Positions 38,304-49,796 are shown, counted from the first letter of the stretch. The stretch is 64,000 nucleotides of DNA from Brenneria roseae subsp. roseae (GCF_003115845.1 NZ_KZ819026.1:242691-306690), one strand, 5' to 3'. Program-made: numbers and translations. The notes: generated by a model from the sequence alone, not told the origin.

Positions 38304-39560
38304 CTAGTCCAGCCCAAGGCTGTCGCGTAAAATTTGTAAACGTTGCAGATCGCCATCACGAGCTGCCTGCTGAAGGGATTTGGTAGGTGCATGGATCAAA
38401 CGATTGGTTAACCGGTGCGTCAGTTCCTGAATCACCGCTTCTACATCATTGCCCTGCTGAATGGCCGCCAGCGCTTTGGCGGTCATTTCCGCGCGCACTT
38501 CATCAGCCTGCGCCCGGTAATCACGGATAGTTTCCACTGCGGACTGCGATCGCAGCCAGGCCATAAAGTCGGAGCTTTCCTGCTGAACAATGGATTCAGC
38601 CTGAATGGCCGCCGCTTTACGCTGTGCAAGATTATGTTGAATGATGGCATGCAAATCATCAACGCTATAAAGATAGACGTTAGGCAACTTGCCAACTTCC
38701 GGTTCAATATCACGCGGAACCGCGATATCCACCATCAACATCGGCTGATTACGTCTGGCTTTTAGCGTCCTTTCCATCATTCCTTTTCCGATAATTGGCA
38801 ACGTACTGGCTGTCGAACTGATGACAATATCCGCATGGGCAAGCTGTTCATCAAGCTCGGCCAGCGTGATGACTTCCGCACCGACTTCCATCGCCAGCGC
38901 CTGCGCGCGCTCTCGGGTACGGTTGGCAATGACCATGCGTTGAACCTGATGTTCACGCAGATGGCGGGCAACCAGTTCTATCGTTTCTCCCGCACCGACC
39001 AACAGCACGTTAACCTCGGTCAGAGATTCAAAAATCTGTCTCGCTAGAGTACAGGCGGCAAAAGCCACCGATACCGCGCTGGCTCCGATGTCGGTTTCAG
39101 TACGAACCCGTTTGGCCACGGTAAACGATTTCTGGAATAATCGCTCAAGTTCACCGGAAAGCGACTGTTCGCGCTGCGATTCGGCAAAGGCTTTCTTTAC
39201 CTGTCCCAGAATCTGAGGTTCGCCCAGCACCAATGAATCCAGCCCGCTGGCGACTCTCATCAGATGGCTGACCGCGGCGTTATCCTGATGCCAGTAGAGG
39301 CTCTGGCGAACTTCATCCGGATCCAAATGATGGTATTGACACAGCCACTCAATTAATTGTTCAAGTTGGTTTTCCTGCTCTTCAACGCTCAGGTACAGTT
39401 CGGTACGGTTACACGTCGACAACAGCACTCCGCCTTGCACCAGCGGCTGCTGTAACAAGCTGTCGAGAGCCTTCCCCAGCGTATCTGGCGAGAAAACAAC
39501 ACGTTCCCGCAAAGAAACAGGAGCAGTTTTGTGATTAATACCAAGCGCAAGCAGGGTCAT
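38304..39560 (-). CDS. hemA: Glutamyl-tRNA reductase HemA
   Basis: A 418-residue enzyme that reduces glutamyl-tRNA to glutamate-1-semialdehyde, the first step of tetrapyrrole synthesis. The active-site Cys50 is in [11 protein letters not shown]. The NADP-binding [17 protein letters not shown] lies near 185, and a helical dimerisation domain follows. Length is equal to E. coli HemA. It is the first gene of the minus-strand operon and is divergent from lolB. Confidence 0.97.
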   Translation of the reverse strand: MTLLALGINHKTAPVSLRERVVFSPDTLGKALDSLLQQPLVQGGVLLSTCNRTELYLSVEEQENQLEQLIEWLCQYHHLDPDEVRQSLYWHQDNAAVSHLMRVASGLDSLVLGEPQILGQVKKAFAESQREQSLSGELERLFQKSFTVAKRVRTETDIGASAVSVAFAACTLARQIFESLTEVNVLLVGAGETIELVARHLREHQVQRMVIANRTRERAQALAMEVGAEVITLAELDEQLAHADIVISSTASTLPIIGKGMMERTLKARRNQPMLMVDIAVPRDIEPEVGKLPNVYLYSVDDLHAIIQHNLAQRKAAAIQAESIVQQESSDFMAWLRSQSAVETIRDYRAQADEVRAEMTAKALAAIQQGNDVEAVIQELTHRLTNRLIHAPTKSLQQAARDGDLQRLQILRDSLGLD

Positions 39561-39791
39561 TGAACAATTCTTGAGTAATACCGGTGTTAGTATGGGTTTC
39601 GTCTGAAAGGCATTCTACTTGATGCGGGGAAGCAAGAAAAGCGACGGCGCGTGATGCGGCTCATATGAGGTATATACTCTATGGCAGGAATAACCTGCGT
39701 CGAGGTGAAATAACAAACGTTGACGCTGAGCGACAAGCCCGTTAGCGTGACACACCTGTGGTACATAATACGATTGATAGGATCAAGCGAT

Positions 39792-40415
39792 ATGCCAATA
39801 AATACCGTCCGTTGCCTGCGGCTGCTGCCGTTAGCCAGCCTATTACTGACCGCCTGTAGCCTCAATCAACCCACCGGACCGGGGAAAAGTCCGACCTCGC
39901 CAGAGTGGCAACAGCATCAGCAAAAGGTACAGCAATTGAGCCAATATCAGACGCGGGGTTCCTTTGCCTATCTTTCCGATAGTAAAAAACTATATGCGCG
40001 TTTTTTCTGGCAGGAATCGTCGGCACAGCGTTATCGCCTGCTGCTGACCAACCCGCTGGGCAGCACCGAGCTGGAACTACGCACTCAACCGGGTAGCGTA
40101 CAGATTACGGATAATCAGGGAAAACGCTACGAGGGCAAGGATGCCGAATATATGGTGCAGCAGTTGACCGGCATGGCGATCCCCCTCAACAATTTGCGTC
40201 AGTGGATCATTGGTCTGCCGGGGGATGCGACCGACTTCTCGCTCGACGATCAGTTTCTGCTGAATAAACTGACCTATCGTCAGGGGAATCAAAGCTGGAC
40301 CGTCAACTATCAGAGTTACAACCGGAAGATGATCCCGCCGCTGCCGGAAAGCCTCGAACTCGTTCAGGGAGAACAGCGGATCAAGTTAAAAATGGATAAC
40401 TGGACGGTAAACTAA
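39792..40415 (+). CDS. lolB: Outer-membrane lipoprotein insertase LolB
   Basis: A 207-residue lipoprotein. The start at ATG 39792 is followed by a lipoprotein signal with lipobox LLTAC (Cys22). It is anchored in the outer membrane and receives lipoproteins from LolA. Family segments include [11 protein letters not shown] and ARFFWQES, and the protruding loop [13 protein letters not shown] with its exposed Leu. It lies 3 bp upstream of ispE. Confidence 0.95.
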   Translation: MPINTVRCLRLLPLASLLLTACSLNQPTGPGKSPTSPEWQQHQQKVQQLSQYQTRGSFAYLSDSKKLYARFFWQESSAQRYRLLLTNPLGSTELELRTQPGSVQITDNQGKRYEGKDAEYMVQQLTGMAIPLNNLRQWIIGLPGDATDFSLDDQFLLNKLTYRQGNQSWTVNYQSYNRKMIPPLPESLELVQGEQRIKLKMDNWTVN

Positions 40416-40418
40416 GCC

Positions 40419-41291
40419 ATGCAGCCCAATTGCATTGAAAGGTGGCCTTCGCCCGCCAAGCTCAATCTGTTCCTTTATATTACCGGCCGCCGGACGGATG
40501 GTTATCACCTGCTGCAAACGTTGTTTCAGTTTCTGGATTATGGCGACACGCTGACCATTACGCGCCGTCAGGACGACAGCATTAATCTGCTCACACCGCT
40601 GAAAGATGTTGAAAATGAGCAAAATCTGATCGTTCGCGCCGCCCGACTTTTGCAACAGCACTGTTTAGGTCATGGCATTCATCCCGTCTGTTTCGGTGCG
40701 GATATCCATATTGATAAATGTCTGCCGATGGGCGGAGGACTGGGCGGCGGTTCTTCCAATGCCGCCACGGCGCTGGTTGCGCTGAATCATTTGTGGGAAT
40801 GCGGATTGGATACGGATACACTGGCGACGCTGGGCTTGCAACTCGGTGCCGATGTTCCGGTGTTCGTTCGGGGCCATGCCGCATTTGCGCAAGGCGTCGG
40901 CGAAAAGCTGACGCCGGCATCCCCGCCGGAGAAGTGGTATCTGGTTGCCCATCCAGGGATCAGTATCGCCACCCCGCTTATTTTTGGCGATCCACAGCTA
41001 AAACGAGATTCTCCGGTGCGGTCTTTAGAAACGTTATTAAAACAGACCTTCGTCAATGATTGTGAAGCTATCGTAAGAAAACGTTTTCGTGAGGTTGAAC
41101 AGCTACTTTCATGGCTGTTAGAATACGCTCCGGCGCGCCTGACCGGAACGGGAGCTTGTGTGTTTGCTGAATTCGACACCGAGTCCGAAGCCCGTCAGGT
41201 GCTTGACCAGGCCCCGGAATGGTTGAATGGGTTTGTCGCGCGAGGCGTTAATGTCTCTCCGTTGCAACGTACACTTTCCGGGCAACTTTAG
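40419..41291 (+). CDS. ispE: 4-diphosphocytidyl-2-C-methyl-D-erythritol kinase IspE
   Basis: A 290-residue GHMP kinase of the methylerythritol phosphate pathway of isoprenoid synthesis. The ATP loop is [17 protein letters not shown] near residue 104. The substrate Lys is in [22 protein letters not shown] at the N-terminus (residues 8-29), and LTGTGACVF closes the active site. It is cotranscribed with lolB. Confidence 0.96.
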   Translation: MQPNCIERWPSPAKLNLFLYITGRRTDGYHLLQTLFQFLDYGDTLTITRRQDDSINLLTPLKDVENEQNLIVRAARLLQQHCLGHGIHPVCFGADIHIDKCLPMGGGLGGGSSNAATALVALNHLWECGLDTDTLATLGLQLGADVPVFVRGHAAFAQGVGEKLTPASPPEKWYLVAHPGISIATPLIFGDPQLKRDSPVRSLETLLKQTFVNDCEAIVRKRFREVEQLLSWLLEYAPARLTGTGACVFAEFDTESEARQVLDQAPEWLNGFVARGVNVSPLQRTLSGQL

Positions 41292-41304
41292 GTTTTGATA
41301 ATAG

Positions 41305-42384
<1,080 letters not shown>

Positions 42385-42420
42385 TCGTTTTAAACCAACC
42401 TATTGGTTCCGACGATAAAC

Positions 42421-42446
42421 AAAACCACCGGTAAAACGGTGGTTTT
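42421..42446 (+). terminator. Terminator after prs
   Basis: AAAACCACCG / CGGTGGTTTT forms a perfect 10-bp stem with a 6-base loop, ending in TTTTGTTA. Confidence 0.85.
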
Positions 42447-42534
42447 GTTATATATAAGGGAAATATAGCGAGAGTTATCCGCGCCAAATCGTCATGTCAT
42501 AAAAAAGATGGAAAGCGGAAAGGTTTAAAAATAA

Positions 42535-42562
42535 AAAAAACCGCCACAGCAAGCGCTCTGGC
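42535..42562 (-). terminator. Terminator after ychH
   Basis: On the minus strand GCCAGAGC / GCTGTGGC makes a stem with one mismatch and a short loop, followed by GGTTTTTTTTATTTTT. It ends the ychH transcript. Confidence 0.65.
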
Positions 42563-42592
42563 AGCTTTCAAAATTCAGCTCAGATATGGGAT

Positions 42593-42862
42593 TCAGGAAT
42601 GGCGCTGACGGCGACAGCGTTTGTCAAAATGCTTGACCCACCAATAACGATCCGCCACCTCTTCACGTCCACTAATACGTGCGCCGACCAGCCAGAAAAT
42701 AGCACCGGCAAAAATCCCTACCAGGTCGATATACGTCATATAACTGGGCATCTTGAATTCAGGAAACTGGCTGATAATGGAATAACCGATTCCGCCGACC
42801 ATCAAGATCATACCTAACCCCATCAGGACATTACCCAATAGTGTTGCATTCTTACGTTTCAT
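42593..42862 (-). CDS. ychH: Stress-induced inner-membrane protein YchH
   Basis: An 89-residue membrane protein with two hydrophobic helices (LLGNVLMGLGMILMVGGIGY and YIDLVGIFAGAIFWLVGA). The start MKRKNATLLGNVLMGLG and end DRYWWVKHFDKRCRR match E. coli YchH, a stress-responsive gene between prs and pth, the same place as here. It is monocistronic and divergent from pth. Confidence 0.93.
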   Translation of the reverse strand: MKRKNATLLGNVLMGLGMILMVGGIGYSIISQFPEFKMPSYMTYIDLVGIFAGAIFWLVGARISGREEVADRYWWVKHFDKRCRRQRHS

Positions 42863-43147
42863 CTGTTACCTCCAGATAAACTCTGCGGATGAATAAGATT
42901 GCTACCCGGTCGCTCTTCTTGTCTTGGTGTAATTATAGACAATGAAGTGGTCGGATGATTGCGGGGAGGATCACAGATACAGGGATAAAGTAATATTTTT
43001 TTACGTTTAAACAAATAAATAAACAAAAAATCGAATAGTGGCCATAAGGTATACAATTTATACCCTTATGCTGGATATTTGGCGTTCAACCGCCCCTGTG
43101 TGTAAACTAGCGCCCTTCATGGATACTGTGTAATTTGGAATATTACC

Positions 43148-43735
43148 GTGAGTAGCATTAAATTAATCGTTGGGCTGGCGAATCCTGGTGCTGAATATGC
43201 TGCAACCCGCCATAACGCAGGTGCCTGGTACGTTGACCGTCTGGCCGACACCTATCGTCAACCGCTGAAAGAAGAGAGCAAATTCTTCGGTTATACATCA
43301 CGTTTGACGCTGGCCGGGCATGACATTCGCCTGCTGGTTCCGACAACCTTTATGAATCTCAGTGGTAAATCTGTCGCGGCAATGGCGACGTTCTACCGTA
43401 TTCAGCCGGATGAAATTCTGGTCGCCCATGATGAACTGGACTTATTACCAGGGATTGCCAAACTAAAACTGGGCGGCGGTCACGGCGGTCACAACGGTCT
43501 GAAAGACATCATCAGTAAGCTGGGCAATAATCCCAACTTTCATCGTTTGCGTATCGGTATCGGGCATCCAGGCGATAAAAGCAAGGTTACCGGCTTTGTA
43601 TTGGGGAAACCGCCTGTCAGCGAACAGACGCTGATTGATGGCGCAATTGATGAAGCCATTCGCTGTACGGAGATCCTGTTGCAGGAAGATATGGTGAAAG
43701 CCATGAACCGGTTACACGCATTCAAAGCGGTATAA
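43148..43735 (+). CDS. pth: Peptidyl-tRNA hydrolase Pth
   Basis: A 195-residue essential enzyme that frees tRNA from dropped-off peptidyl-tRNA. The catalytic His is H22 in TRHNAGAWY and Asn12 is in LANPG. Asp lies in VAHDELD, and Asn in [10 protein letters not shown]. The start is GTG or the ATG-like context at 43148. It is followed by ychF. Confidence 0.97.
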   Translation: MSSIKLIVGLANPGAEYAATRHNAGAWYVDRLADTYRQPLKEESKFFGYTSRLTLAGHDIRLLVPTTFMNLSGKSVAAMATFYRIQPDEILVAHDELDLLPGIAKLKLGGGHGGHNGLKDIISKLGNNPNFHRLRIGIGHPGDKSKVTGFVLGKPPVSEQTLIDGAIDEAIRCTEILLQEDMVKAMNRLHAFKAV

Positions 43736-43865
43736 TCCACCCGCCGATGCGGATGGCGGATCGAGATAAATCGTCATTCCGTGTATAATCTGCCGGAATA
43801 TTTTCATTCTGACAGGCAATCAAAAGTAATTGTCTGATTAATAAGTTATTTAAGGTGATATAAAC

Positions 43866-44957
43866 ATGGGATTCAAATGCGGTATCGTCGGGCTGCCTAA
43901 CGTCGGTAAATCCACTCTGTTCAATGCGTTGACCAAAGCCGGTATCGAAGCGGCCAACTTCCCGTTTTGTACCATTGAGCCGAATACCGGCGTGGTGCCA
44001 ATGCCGGATCCGCGTCTGGATAAACTGGCTGAAATCGTCAAGCCACAGCGCATTCTCCCCACGACCATGGAGTTTGTTGATATCGCCGGTCTGGTAAAAG
44101 GCGCCTCTAAAGGTGAGGGTCTGGGTAACCAGTTCCTGACCAACATCCGTGAAACAGAAGCCATCGGCCACGTCGTGCGCTGTTTTGAAAACGACAACAT
44201 TATCCATGTGAATAATAAAGTTGACCCGGTAGACGATATTGAAGTCATCAACACCGAGCTGGCGTTGTCCGATCTCGACACATGCGAACGTGCGATACAT
44301 CGCGTACAGAAAAAAGCTAAAGGCGGCGATAAAGATGCCAAGGCTGAGCTGGCCGCGCTGGAAAAATGCCTGCCGCAGTTGGAAAATGCGGGAATGCTGC
44401 GTTCGCTGGATTTGACGGATGAAGACAAAGCCGCCATCCGCTACCTGAGCTTTCTGACGTTGAAACCAACGATGTATATCGCTAACGTTAACGAAGACGG
44501 TTTCGAAAATAATCCATACCTCGATAAAGTCCGTGAAATCGCGGCGAAAGAAGGCTCTGTCGTCGTAGCCGTGTGCGCGGCCGTAGAATCCGACATCGCT
44601 GAGCTGGACGATGCCGACCGTGCTGAATTTATGGCGGAACTGGGTCTGGAAGAACCGGGACTGAACCGCGTGATCCGCGCAGGCTACGAACTGCTGAACC
44701 TGCAAACCTACTTCACCGCGGGCGTGAAAGAGGTTCGCGCCTGGACCATCCCGGTTGGCGCCACCGCTCCGCAGGCGGCAGGCAAAATCCACACTGATTT
44801 TGAAAAAGGCTTTATCCGCGCGCAAACCATCTCCTACGAAGACTTCATCACCTATAAAGGTGAGCAAGGCGCTAAAGAAGCCGGGAAGATGCGTTCAGAA
44901 GGTAAAGAGTACATCGTAAAAGATGGCGACGTGATGAACTTCCTGTTCAACGTGTAA
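43866..44957 (+). CDS. ychF: Redox-regulated ATPase YchF (Obg family)
   Basis: A 363-residue Obg-type P-loop protein. G1 is [15 protein letters not shown] at residues 8-22; G3 is the [10 protein letters not shown] stretch with DxxG. The usual NKxD is replaced by NVNED, giving ATP rather than GTP preference, as in other YchF/OLA1 proteins. A coiled-coil domain and a C-terminal TGS domain follow. It binds ribosomes and restrains OxyR-type stress responses. A hairpin terminator follows at 45018. Confidence 0.97.
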   Translation: MGFKCGIVGLPNVGKSTLFNALTKAGIEAANFPFCTIEPNTGVVPMPDPRLDKLAEIVKPQRILPTTMEFVDIAGLVKGASKGEGLGNQFLTNIRETEAIGHVVRCFENDNIIHVNNKVDPVDDIEVINTELALSDLDTCERAIHRVQKKAKGGDKDAKAELAALEKCLPQLENAGMLRSLDLTDEDKAAIRYLSFLTLKPTMYIANVNEDGFENNPYLDKVREIAAKEGSVVVAVCAAVESDIAELDDADRAEFMAELGLEEPGLNRVIRAGYELLNLQTYFTAGVKEVRAWTIPVGATAPQAAGKIHTDFEKGFIRAQTISYEDFITYKGEQGAKEAGKMRSEGKEYIVKDGDVMNFLFNV

Positions 44958-45017
44958 ATTTGCTTCTGTTGTCTTATGAGATCCCATTAAAGGCTCACAA
45001 CAACAGGAAAACCTTAT

Positions 45018-45045
45018 AAAATCCACGCGCTGGCGTGGATTTTTT
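45018..45045. terminator. Terminator after ychF (bidirectional)
   Basis: AAAATCCACGC / GCGTGGATTTT makes a perfect 11-bp stem with a 4-base loop and a T6 run. The AraC gene converges from the other side. Confidence 0.85.
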
Positions 45046-45096
45046 CAAACGACGCACATGATCTCATTTGAGCAGAATATTTGCATTAGGCGACAA

Positions 45097-45831
45097 TTAG
45101 GCCATTGATTGAAATTGCCCTGGCGTCATCCCCATAAAACGCCTGAAAACGGCAATAAAGGAACTTACATTCTCATAACCTGATGATTGTGCTACCTGAC
45201 CGACTGGCTCACCGCATAGCAAATGTTCAAGCGCCATAATTACCTTTGCTTTTTGCCTCCACTGACTAAATGTAAACCCCGTCTGCTGAATAAAAAGGCG
45301 GCTTAATGTTCTTACACTCAGCCCGGCTTGTTTCGCTAACGCCGCCTGGGTCAAATCACAAGTAGAGCCTGTTAATATTTTTTGCGCCACCTGTTTTGCC
45401 CTGCTGTCACCGGGAAGGATTAATTGCGACGGTGCGGTGTCAGCAAGTTGGATCTCATCAACCATAACCTGTAATAAGTGCTGCAAACGTTCCGGATTAT
45501 TGTCGGTTGCCTCCATTTCGCTGATTTTTTTGAGCAACAGAAGTAAAAATGGGGATGCGGTTCGAATACAGGGTGAGGATGGGAGCACATCGCAGCATCC
45601 GGCACTGAAGTGCAGACTGGCGCCCTGTGCGTTAACCGGCATCCAGGCATAATGTGGCAAGTCCGGGGGAAACCATCCTACAGAGCCGGGAGTCAAAGCC
45701 CACTTCATTTGTTCAGTCTCAACCATGACCATACCGCGTGTGATCCAGTATATCTGCCCTGTCGGATGCCGGTGCCAGTGTGTGGTGTGCTTAGAAGGAT
45801 GACGCAGTGGTTGTATACTTTCTATGATCAT
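45097..45831 (-). CDS. AraC-family regulator with cupin sensor
   Basis: A 244-residue regulator. Residues 15-70 form a cupin: HWHRHPTGQIYWITRGMVMVE with the metal- or ligand-type His pair, then PGSVGWFPPDLPHYAW. The C-terminal 95 residues carry two HTH units, AALAKQAGLSVRTLSRLF and VGQVAQSSGYENVSSFIAVFRRFMGMTPGQF. This layout is that of YdhB/NimR-type regulators that usually control a divergent neighbour. The divergent neighbour here is the NTF2-like gene at 45929, 97 bp away, a natural target. Confidence 0.86.
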   Translation of the reverse strand: MIIESIQPLRHPSKHTTHWHRHPTGQIYWITRGMVMVETEQMKWALTPGSVGWFPPDLPHYAWMPVNAQGASLHFSAGCCDVLPSSPCIRTASPFLLLLLKKISEMEATDNNPERLQHLLQVMVDEIQLADTAPSQLILPGDSRAKQVAQKILTGSTCDLTQAALAKQAGLSVRTLSRLFIQQTGFTFSQWRQKAKVIMALEHLLCGEPVGQVAQSSGYENVSSFIAVFRRFMGMTPGQFQSMA

Positions 45832-45928
45832 GGCCGATTTACCGCATTCATTGTCTTACTACGGTTAACTTACATTCCCAGTTTGGAGGTAATCTTCTTC
45901 ATGTACAACCAATTATGAGGAAGACAGA

Positions 45929-46321
45929 ATGGAAAACAACATCCAACGCGTTACCCGGGCGCTTGAAGCCGTTATTTCACGCCCCGATCATGATGAACAA
46001 ACCATAAAATCCTTTTTCGCGTCGAATTATCACCAGACAGTTAATGGCATTGAGCTTGATTACGATAACTTTATCGCACATATGGCAAAGCTAAAGCAGA
46101 TCACCGAATCCATGGAGCTAAAAATCCTGACTATCGCCCAGCAAGGAAATCAGGTTTTGACGCACCATCTGGTCAACGTCTCCAAAAAGAATGGCGAGCG
46201 TGCTCTTACAGAGGTCTTTGCCAGTTTTACATTGAAAAATGAACGCATCGTTATTTGTCATGAATTAACCCGGCTAATCAGTGGCACTGAAGAGGATAAG
46301 CTCTTGGGAAGCACTTACTGA
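45929..46321 (+). CDS. NTF2-like (SnoaL-type) protein
   Basis: A 130-residue cytoplasmic protein with a cone-shaped alpha+beta fold pattern: an N-terminal helix with AVISRPDHDEQTIKSFF, then YHQTVNGIELDYDNFIAHM, and four C-terminal strands ending in RIVICHELTRLI. The pattern is that of SnoaL-like proteins, which include isomerases and binding proteins; no catalytic residues can be assigned. GAGGAAGACAGA precedes the ATG. It is divergent from the AraC gene, which may control it. Confidence 0.7.
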   Translation: MENNIQRVTRALEAVISRPDHDEQTIKSFFASNYHQTVNGIELDYDNFIAHMAKLKQITESMELKILTIAQQGNQVLTHHLVNVSKKNGERALTEVFASFTLKNERIVICHELTRLISGTEEDKLLGSTY

Positions 46322-46403
46322 TTATCAAAGCAAAATATAAATGCGGCGACAGCTTCAGCAACCCGCCGCAATCTGACATTAAACGTCCTGTTTGTTAAAC
46401 GCA

Positions 46404-46985
46404 TTATTTTTTAAACGTCAGCAACGCTTTCCCGATCTCTGTAATCAACATATTCTGCTGATTGAGCACCTGCTGAAGGGCAGCCTCATCCTGCGCATTA
46501 TCCAGCATATTAATCGCCTGAATTTCCAACACCCGGCCCTTGACCAGCATGGAACACAGCGAATGCATCACTTTATTGTTCAACACGCTCTGCAAACAGC
46601 GGAATTTGGTTGTTCCGTCAACCGGGACATCGCGTTTATCCGGGCGGATACGCTGGCGAAGCATCTCTTTTTCTGTGCTGATAATAACAAAGTCCAGATC
46701 GCTGTCGAGTGAAGCCTCCGGCACCTTCCCGTGCTTATCAATCGGCAAGGTATAAAGCGTCACCAGCGCCTTATTCCCGGTCTGGCTGTCAACATACTCC
46801 GATAACAGCGTGTGATTGAGTTCGTCAACCACGACATCGCGTTGCGTCATCGTCATTACCTTTGCAGGTAATGCAGTGGCCAGCTCTTGCGAGGTATAAC
46901 CCGCGATCAGATCAGCATTACCGAATGCGGCCAAACTGCATAGCGGCAACGCCAACAATAGAGTACACATCCCTTTTTTTATCAT
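46404..46985 (-). CDS. Unrecognised exported protein
   Basis: I do not recognise this 193-residue protein. It has a signal peptide (MIKKGMCTLLLALPLCSLAA). The mature part has two Cys, in KFRCLQSVL and HSLCSMLV, separated by about 15 residues, which could pair. The middle is mixed strand and helix, and the C-terminal 45 residues form amphipathic helices. Its stop is near a long-loop hairpin (46342-46370) shared with the converging NTF2-like gene. The gene is alone; the next gene on the right is a divergent transporter operon. No function is proposed. Confidence 0.6.
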   Translation of the reverse strand: MIKKGMCTLLLALPLCSLAAFGNADLIAGYTSQELATALPAKVMTMTQRDVVVDELNHTLLSEYVDSQTGNKALVTLYTLPIDKHGKVPEASLDSDLDFVIISTEKEMLRQRIRPDKRDVPVDGTTKFRCLQSVLNNKVMHSLCSMLVKGRVLEIQAINMLDNAQDEAALQQVLNQQNMLITEIGKALLTFKK

Positions 46986-47175
46986 ACCGTTTCTCTCTTG
47001 ATTTTTCGGTAGCCGGTTTTCGGCCGCCTTGTCTCCATAACGACAGGAAAAGATACCACTTTTTACACAATGGGTTGTTGATTCTCACCATTACGCGGAT
47101 ACTTATCCAGATAAAGCGGTACCTGAAAACTTGTATCATGTATGACTTTTTGTTACGACACCTGTGAGGAAAGAT

Positions 47176-48189
47176 ATGTCACTTTCGCTGAAGTTTAACC
47201 AACCGGTTTTTACCAGATTAAAGAGCAAGATTACGCTGGCCTGCTGCGCAGGGCTTTTAACCACCTCTGCAATGGCGGCGCCCGCCCCTGAACCCGGCGC
47301 CTTCAAAATGGGCATTCAACCGTGGTTAGGTTATGGTCAGTGGCACATTGCGCAGCATCATGATCTCTTCGCCAAACACGGGTTGGAGAAGGTTGATATC
47401 ATCAACTTTGCCGAAGATAAAGACGTGAATGTCGCGCTGGCCAGCGGACAGATAGACGGCGCCAGCATTGCGACACACACCGCAATGGCAATGGTGTCTG
47501 CCGGTTTACCAATAAAAATCGTGCTGCTGCTGGATCAGAGCGAAAGCGCCGATGCCTTGCTGGTCAGCAAAGAAATCGCCAGCCTGACCGATTTGAAAGG
47601 CAAACCGGTTGCTTTTGAAGAAGGCGCCACCAGCGACATCTTATTGCACAGCGCGGTCACTTCCGCCGGGATGAATTGGAGTGATATCGTGCCGGTACCG
47701 ATGCCGGCGGATTCTGCCGGCAGTGCGCTGATCGCCAAACGGGTCACCGCCGCCGTGACTTACGAACCTTACATTTCAGCTGCGAAAAAACAGGATCCAT
47801 CGTTAAAGGTACTTTACAGCGGCTCCTCCGATCCGGGTCTGATCAGTGATGTTTTCGTGGTGCGCGATGCTGTTCTAAAAGAAAAACCCGGGCAGATTGC
47901 GGCACTGATCAAAAGCTGGGATGACGCCCTCACCCACTATCAGGCCAACACGACGGCTGACCGTGCGCTGATTGCCAAAGCCGTGGGCGCAACGCCAGCC
48001 GATCTGGATACCGCATTTGATGGCGTGAAATATTATTCACTGGCAGAAAACAAACAGGTTCTCAGCCACAGTTTTGCCGATCAAACCTTTACCCATGTGC
48101 TGCACGCCGCCACCGATGCCGGTCTTATTCCTAAACCGGTGACCGCGGCACAAGTTATTGACGCCAGTTTTGTGAACAGCCAGCCATGA
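47176..48189 (+). CDS. TauA/SsuA/NMT1-type ABC substrate-binding protein
   Basis: A 337-residue periplasmic binding protein. ATG 47176 follows GAGGAAAG; a signal peptide ends near MAAPAPEP. The mature domain has the NMT1/SsuA layout: GIQPWLGYGQWHIAQHHDLFAKHGL, the hinge ALASGQIDGASIA, LKGKPVAFEEGATSDILLH and AAVTYEPYISAA. Ligands of this family include sulfonates, nitrate, cyanate, riboflavin and pyrimidine precursors. The three-gene operon is coupled (stop and start overlap by 4 bases). It ends facing the hut transaminase-dehydrogenase genes. No HutC operator was found upstream. Confidence 0.82.
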   Translation: MSLSLKFNQPVFTRLKSKITLACCAGLLTTSAMAAPAPEPGAFKMGIQPWLGYGQWHIAQHHDLFAKHGLEKVDIINFAEDKDVNVALASGQIDGASIATHTAMAMVSAGLPIKIVLLLDQSESADALLVSKEIASLTDLKGKPVAFEEGATSDILLHSAVTSAGMNWSDIVPVPMPADSAGSALIAKRVTAAVTYEPYISAAKKQDPSLKVLYSGSSDPGLISDVFVVRDAVLKEKPGQIAALIKSWDDALTHYQANTTADRALIAKAVGATPADLDTAFDGVKYYSLAENKQVLSHSFADQTFTHVLHAATDAGLIPKPVTAAQVIDASFVNSQP

Positions 48190-48995
48190 AAGTTAGTCGT
48201 AAATCATTGAACCTGATGGTGATTGGCCGACTGCCTTCGCGCAAACTGTTTATCGCTATCAGCGTTGCATTATTTATGGTGCTGTTCCTGCTGTGGTGGC
48301 TGGCAACGCGTAACGGCGCGGTTCCCGCCATTTTTTTGCCCAAGCTCAGCGATGTATGGCTGAAGATGGTCAGTTTGGCGCAGGACGGCACCTTATGGAG
48401 CGATATCAAGAGCAGCCTTTACCGTATTAGCATTGCCTTTATGATCTCGTCGGCAATGGCGATCGTTATTGGCATGCTGGCCGGGTGTTACGGTTTCTTT
48501 AAAGCACTGACCGAGCCGTTGGTCGATTTCATCCGTTACATGCCCGTGGTGGCCTTCGTTCCGTTGACCATTCTGTGGACCGGTACGGATGATGTGCAAA
48601 AGTTTCTGATCATCTGGATAGGCACCTTCTTCCAGCAAGTCTTGATGGTGATTGACGCCGTGAAACGCGTCCCCGCGGACTTCGTCGGGTTGGGACGCAC
48701 GCTGGGCATGCCGGATCGTAAAATTCTGTTCCGCATCGTCCTGCCGGGGGCGCTACCGGGCATCTGGGACGCTTTGCGCATCAGTCTCGGTTGGGCGTGG
48801 ACCTGGCTGGTTCTGGCGGAGCTCGTCGCGTCGACATCTGGTTTAGGTTATCGCATTGTGGTTTCGCAGCGTTTCTTTGCCACCGACACCATTATCGGCT
48901 ACATCCTGCTGCTGGGGGTTTTAGGGTTAATCAGCGATCAGCTGATGCGCGCGGCTGAGCGCGTGTTATTCCGCTACAACAAGAGGCGCGTCTGA
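48186..48995 (+). CDS. ABC transporter permease (SsuC/TauC type)
   Basis: A 269-residue inner-membrane permease with about six hydrophobic helices. The EAA-type loop that contacts the ATPase is in FVGLGRTLGMPDRKILFRIVLPGALPGIWDALRISLGWAWTWL. It starts in a 4-base overlap with the binding-protein stop and overlaps the ATPase start by one base (TGATG). It is paired with the binding protein and ATPase. Confidence 0.88.
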   Translation: MKVSRKSLNLMVIGRLPSRKLFIAISVALFMVLFLLWWLATRNGAVPAIFLPKLSDVWLKMVSLAQDGTLWSDIKSSLYRISIAFMISSAMAIVIGMLAGCYGFFKALTEPLVDFIRYMPVVAFVPLTILWTGTDDVQKFLIIWIGTFFQQVLMVIDAVKRVPADFVGLGRTLGMPDRKILFRIVLPGALPGIWDALRISLGWAWTWLVLAELVASTSGLGYRIVVSQRFFATDTIIGYILLLGVLGLISDQLMRAAERVLFRYNKRRV

Positions 48996-49759
48996 TGTCT
49001 GTTCTGACCATTTCCAACCTGAGCAAGCGCTTTCAGGTCGGCAAGCAGTCGCGCGAAGTGCTGCACGATATCAACCTGCAACTTGCCGACAACGAATTTG
49101 TGTCGATTGTCGGTACGTCTGGCTGTGGTAAAAGCACCCTGCTGTCAATCGCTGCCGGGCTGGAAGATTACGACAGCGGTGACGTACAGGTAGACGGAAA
49201 AACCATCCGCGGTGCCGGCATCGATCGGGGCGTGGTGTTTCAATCCTACACGCTGTTACCGTGGCTGACCGCTCGACAGAATATCGAGTTTGCATTGAAC
49301 GCCGCCGGATACGGACGGGCAGAATGCCGAGAGAAAGCCGATCGGCATCTTGAACTGGTACAGTTAACGGCGTTTGCCGATGCCTGGCCGAGCGAGCTTT
49401 CCGGCGGTATGAAGCAGCGTGTGGCGATTGCCCGCGCCCTCTCTTACCGCCCCAAAATTCTGCTGATGGACGAGCCGTTTGGCGCACTCGATGCGATGAC
49501 CCGCCACCAAATGCAGGAATTACTGACGGGGATATGGGAACAGCATCGTTTGACCGTCATGTTTGTTACTCATGACATTGAAGAAGCGGTCTATCTTTCC
49601 GACCGTATTGTGGTGATGGGACCCGGTACGATTCAGACAACGTTTGAGGTGCCGTTGCCGCGCCCACGTCATGAAGACCTGATCGCCAGCCCTGAGTTTT
49701 CTGACCTGCAACGACAGGTTCTGCATGCCATTCGCAACGGTCACGCCAATCGGCACTAG
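48995..49759 (+). CDS. ABC transporter ATP-binding protein (SsuB/TauB type)
   Basis: A 254-residue ATPase. Walker A is GTSGCGKSTLL, the signature is LSGGMKQRVAIARAL, Walker B is ILLMDEPFGALD, and the switch His is in VMFVTHDIEEAV. This completes the importer. It converges with the dehydrogenase gene, with a strong terminator between. Confidence 0.9.
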   Translation: MSVLTISNLSKRFQVGKQSREVLHDINLQLADNEFVSIVGTSGCGKSTLLSIAAGLEDYDSGDVQVDGKTIRGAGIDRGVVFQSYTLLPWLTARQNIEFALNAAGYGRAECREKADRHLELVQLTAFADAWPSELSGGMKQRVAIARALSYRPKILLMDEPFGALDAMTRHQMQELLTGIWEQHRLTVMFVTHDIEEAVYLSDRIVVMGPGTIQTTFEVPLPRPRHEDLIASPEFSDLQRQVLHAIRNGHANRH

Positions 49760-49796
49760 CCTGATAACCGAAGCGGGATATTTCGTCAGTCCTATT

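Noticed and set aside
40310..40326. Minus-strand GTTGTAACT core of a ter site inside lolB.
   Set aside because: The A-rich end and the upstream AT are missing, and it lies in coding sequence.
43722..44867. A long (381-codon) reverse frame over ychF and similar long frames over gpgS, pntAB and hut genes.
   Set aside because: These are antisense shadows of strongly supported genes in GC-rich codon patterns.
47126..47140. A CTTGTATCATGTATG string before the second transporter, considered as a HutC site.
   Set aside because: Only the first half resembles the operator; the ACAAG arm is absent.
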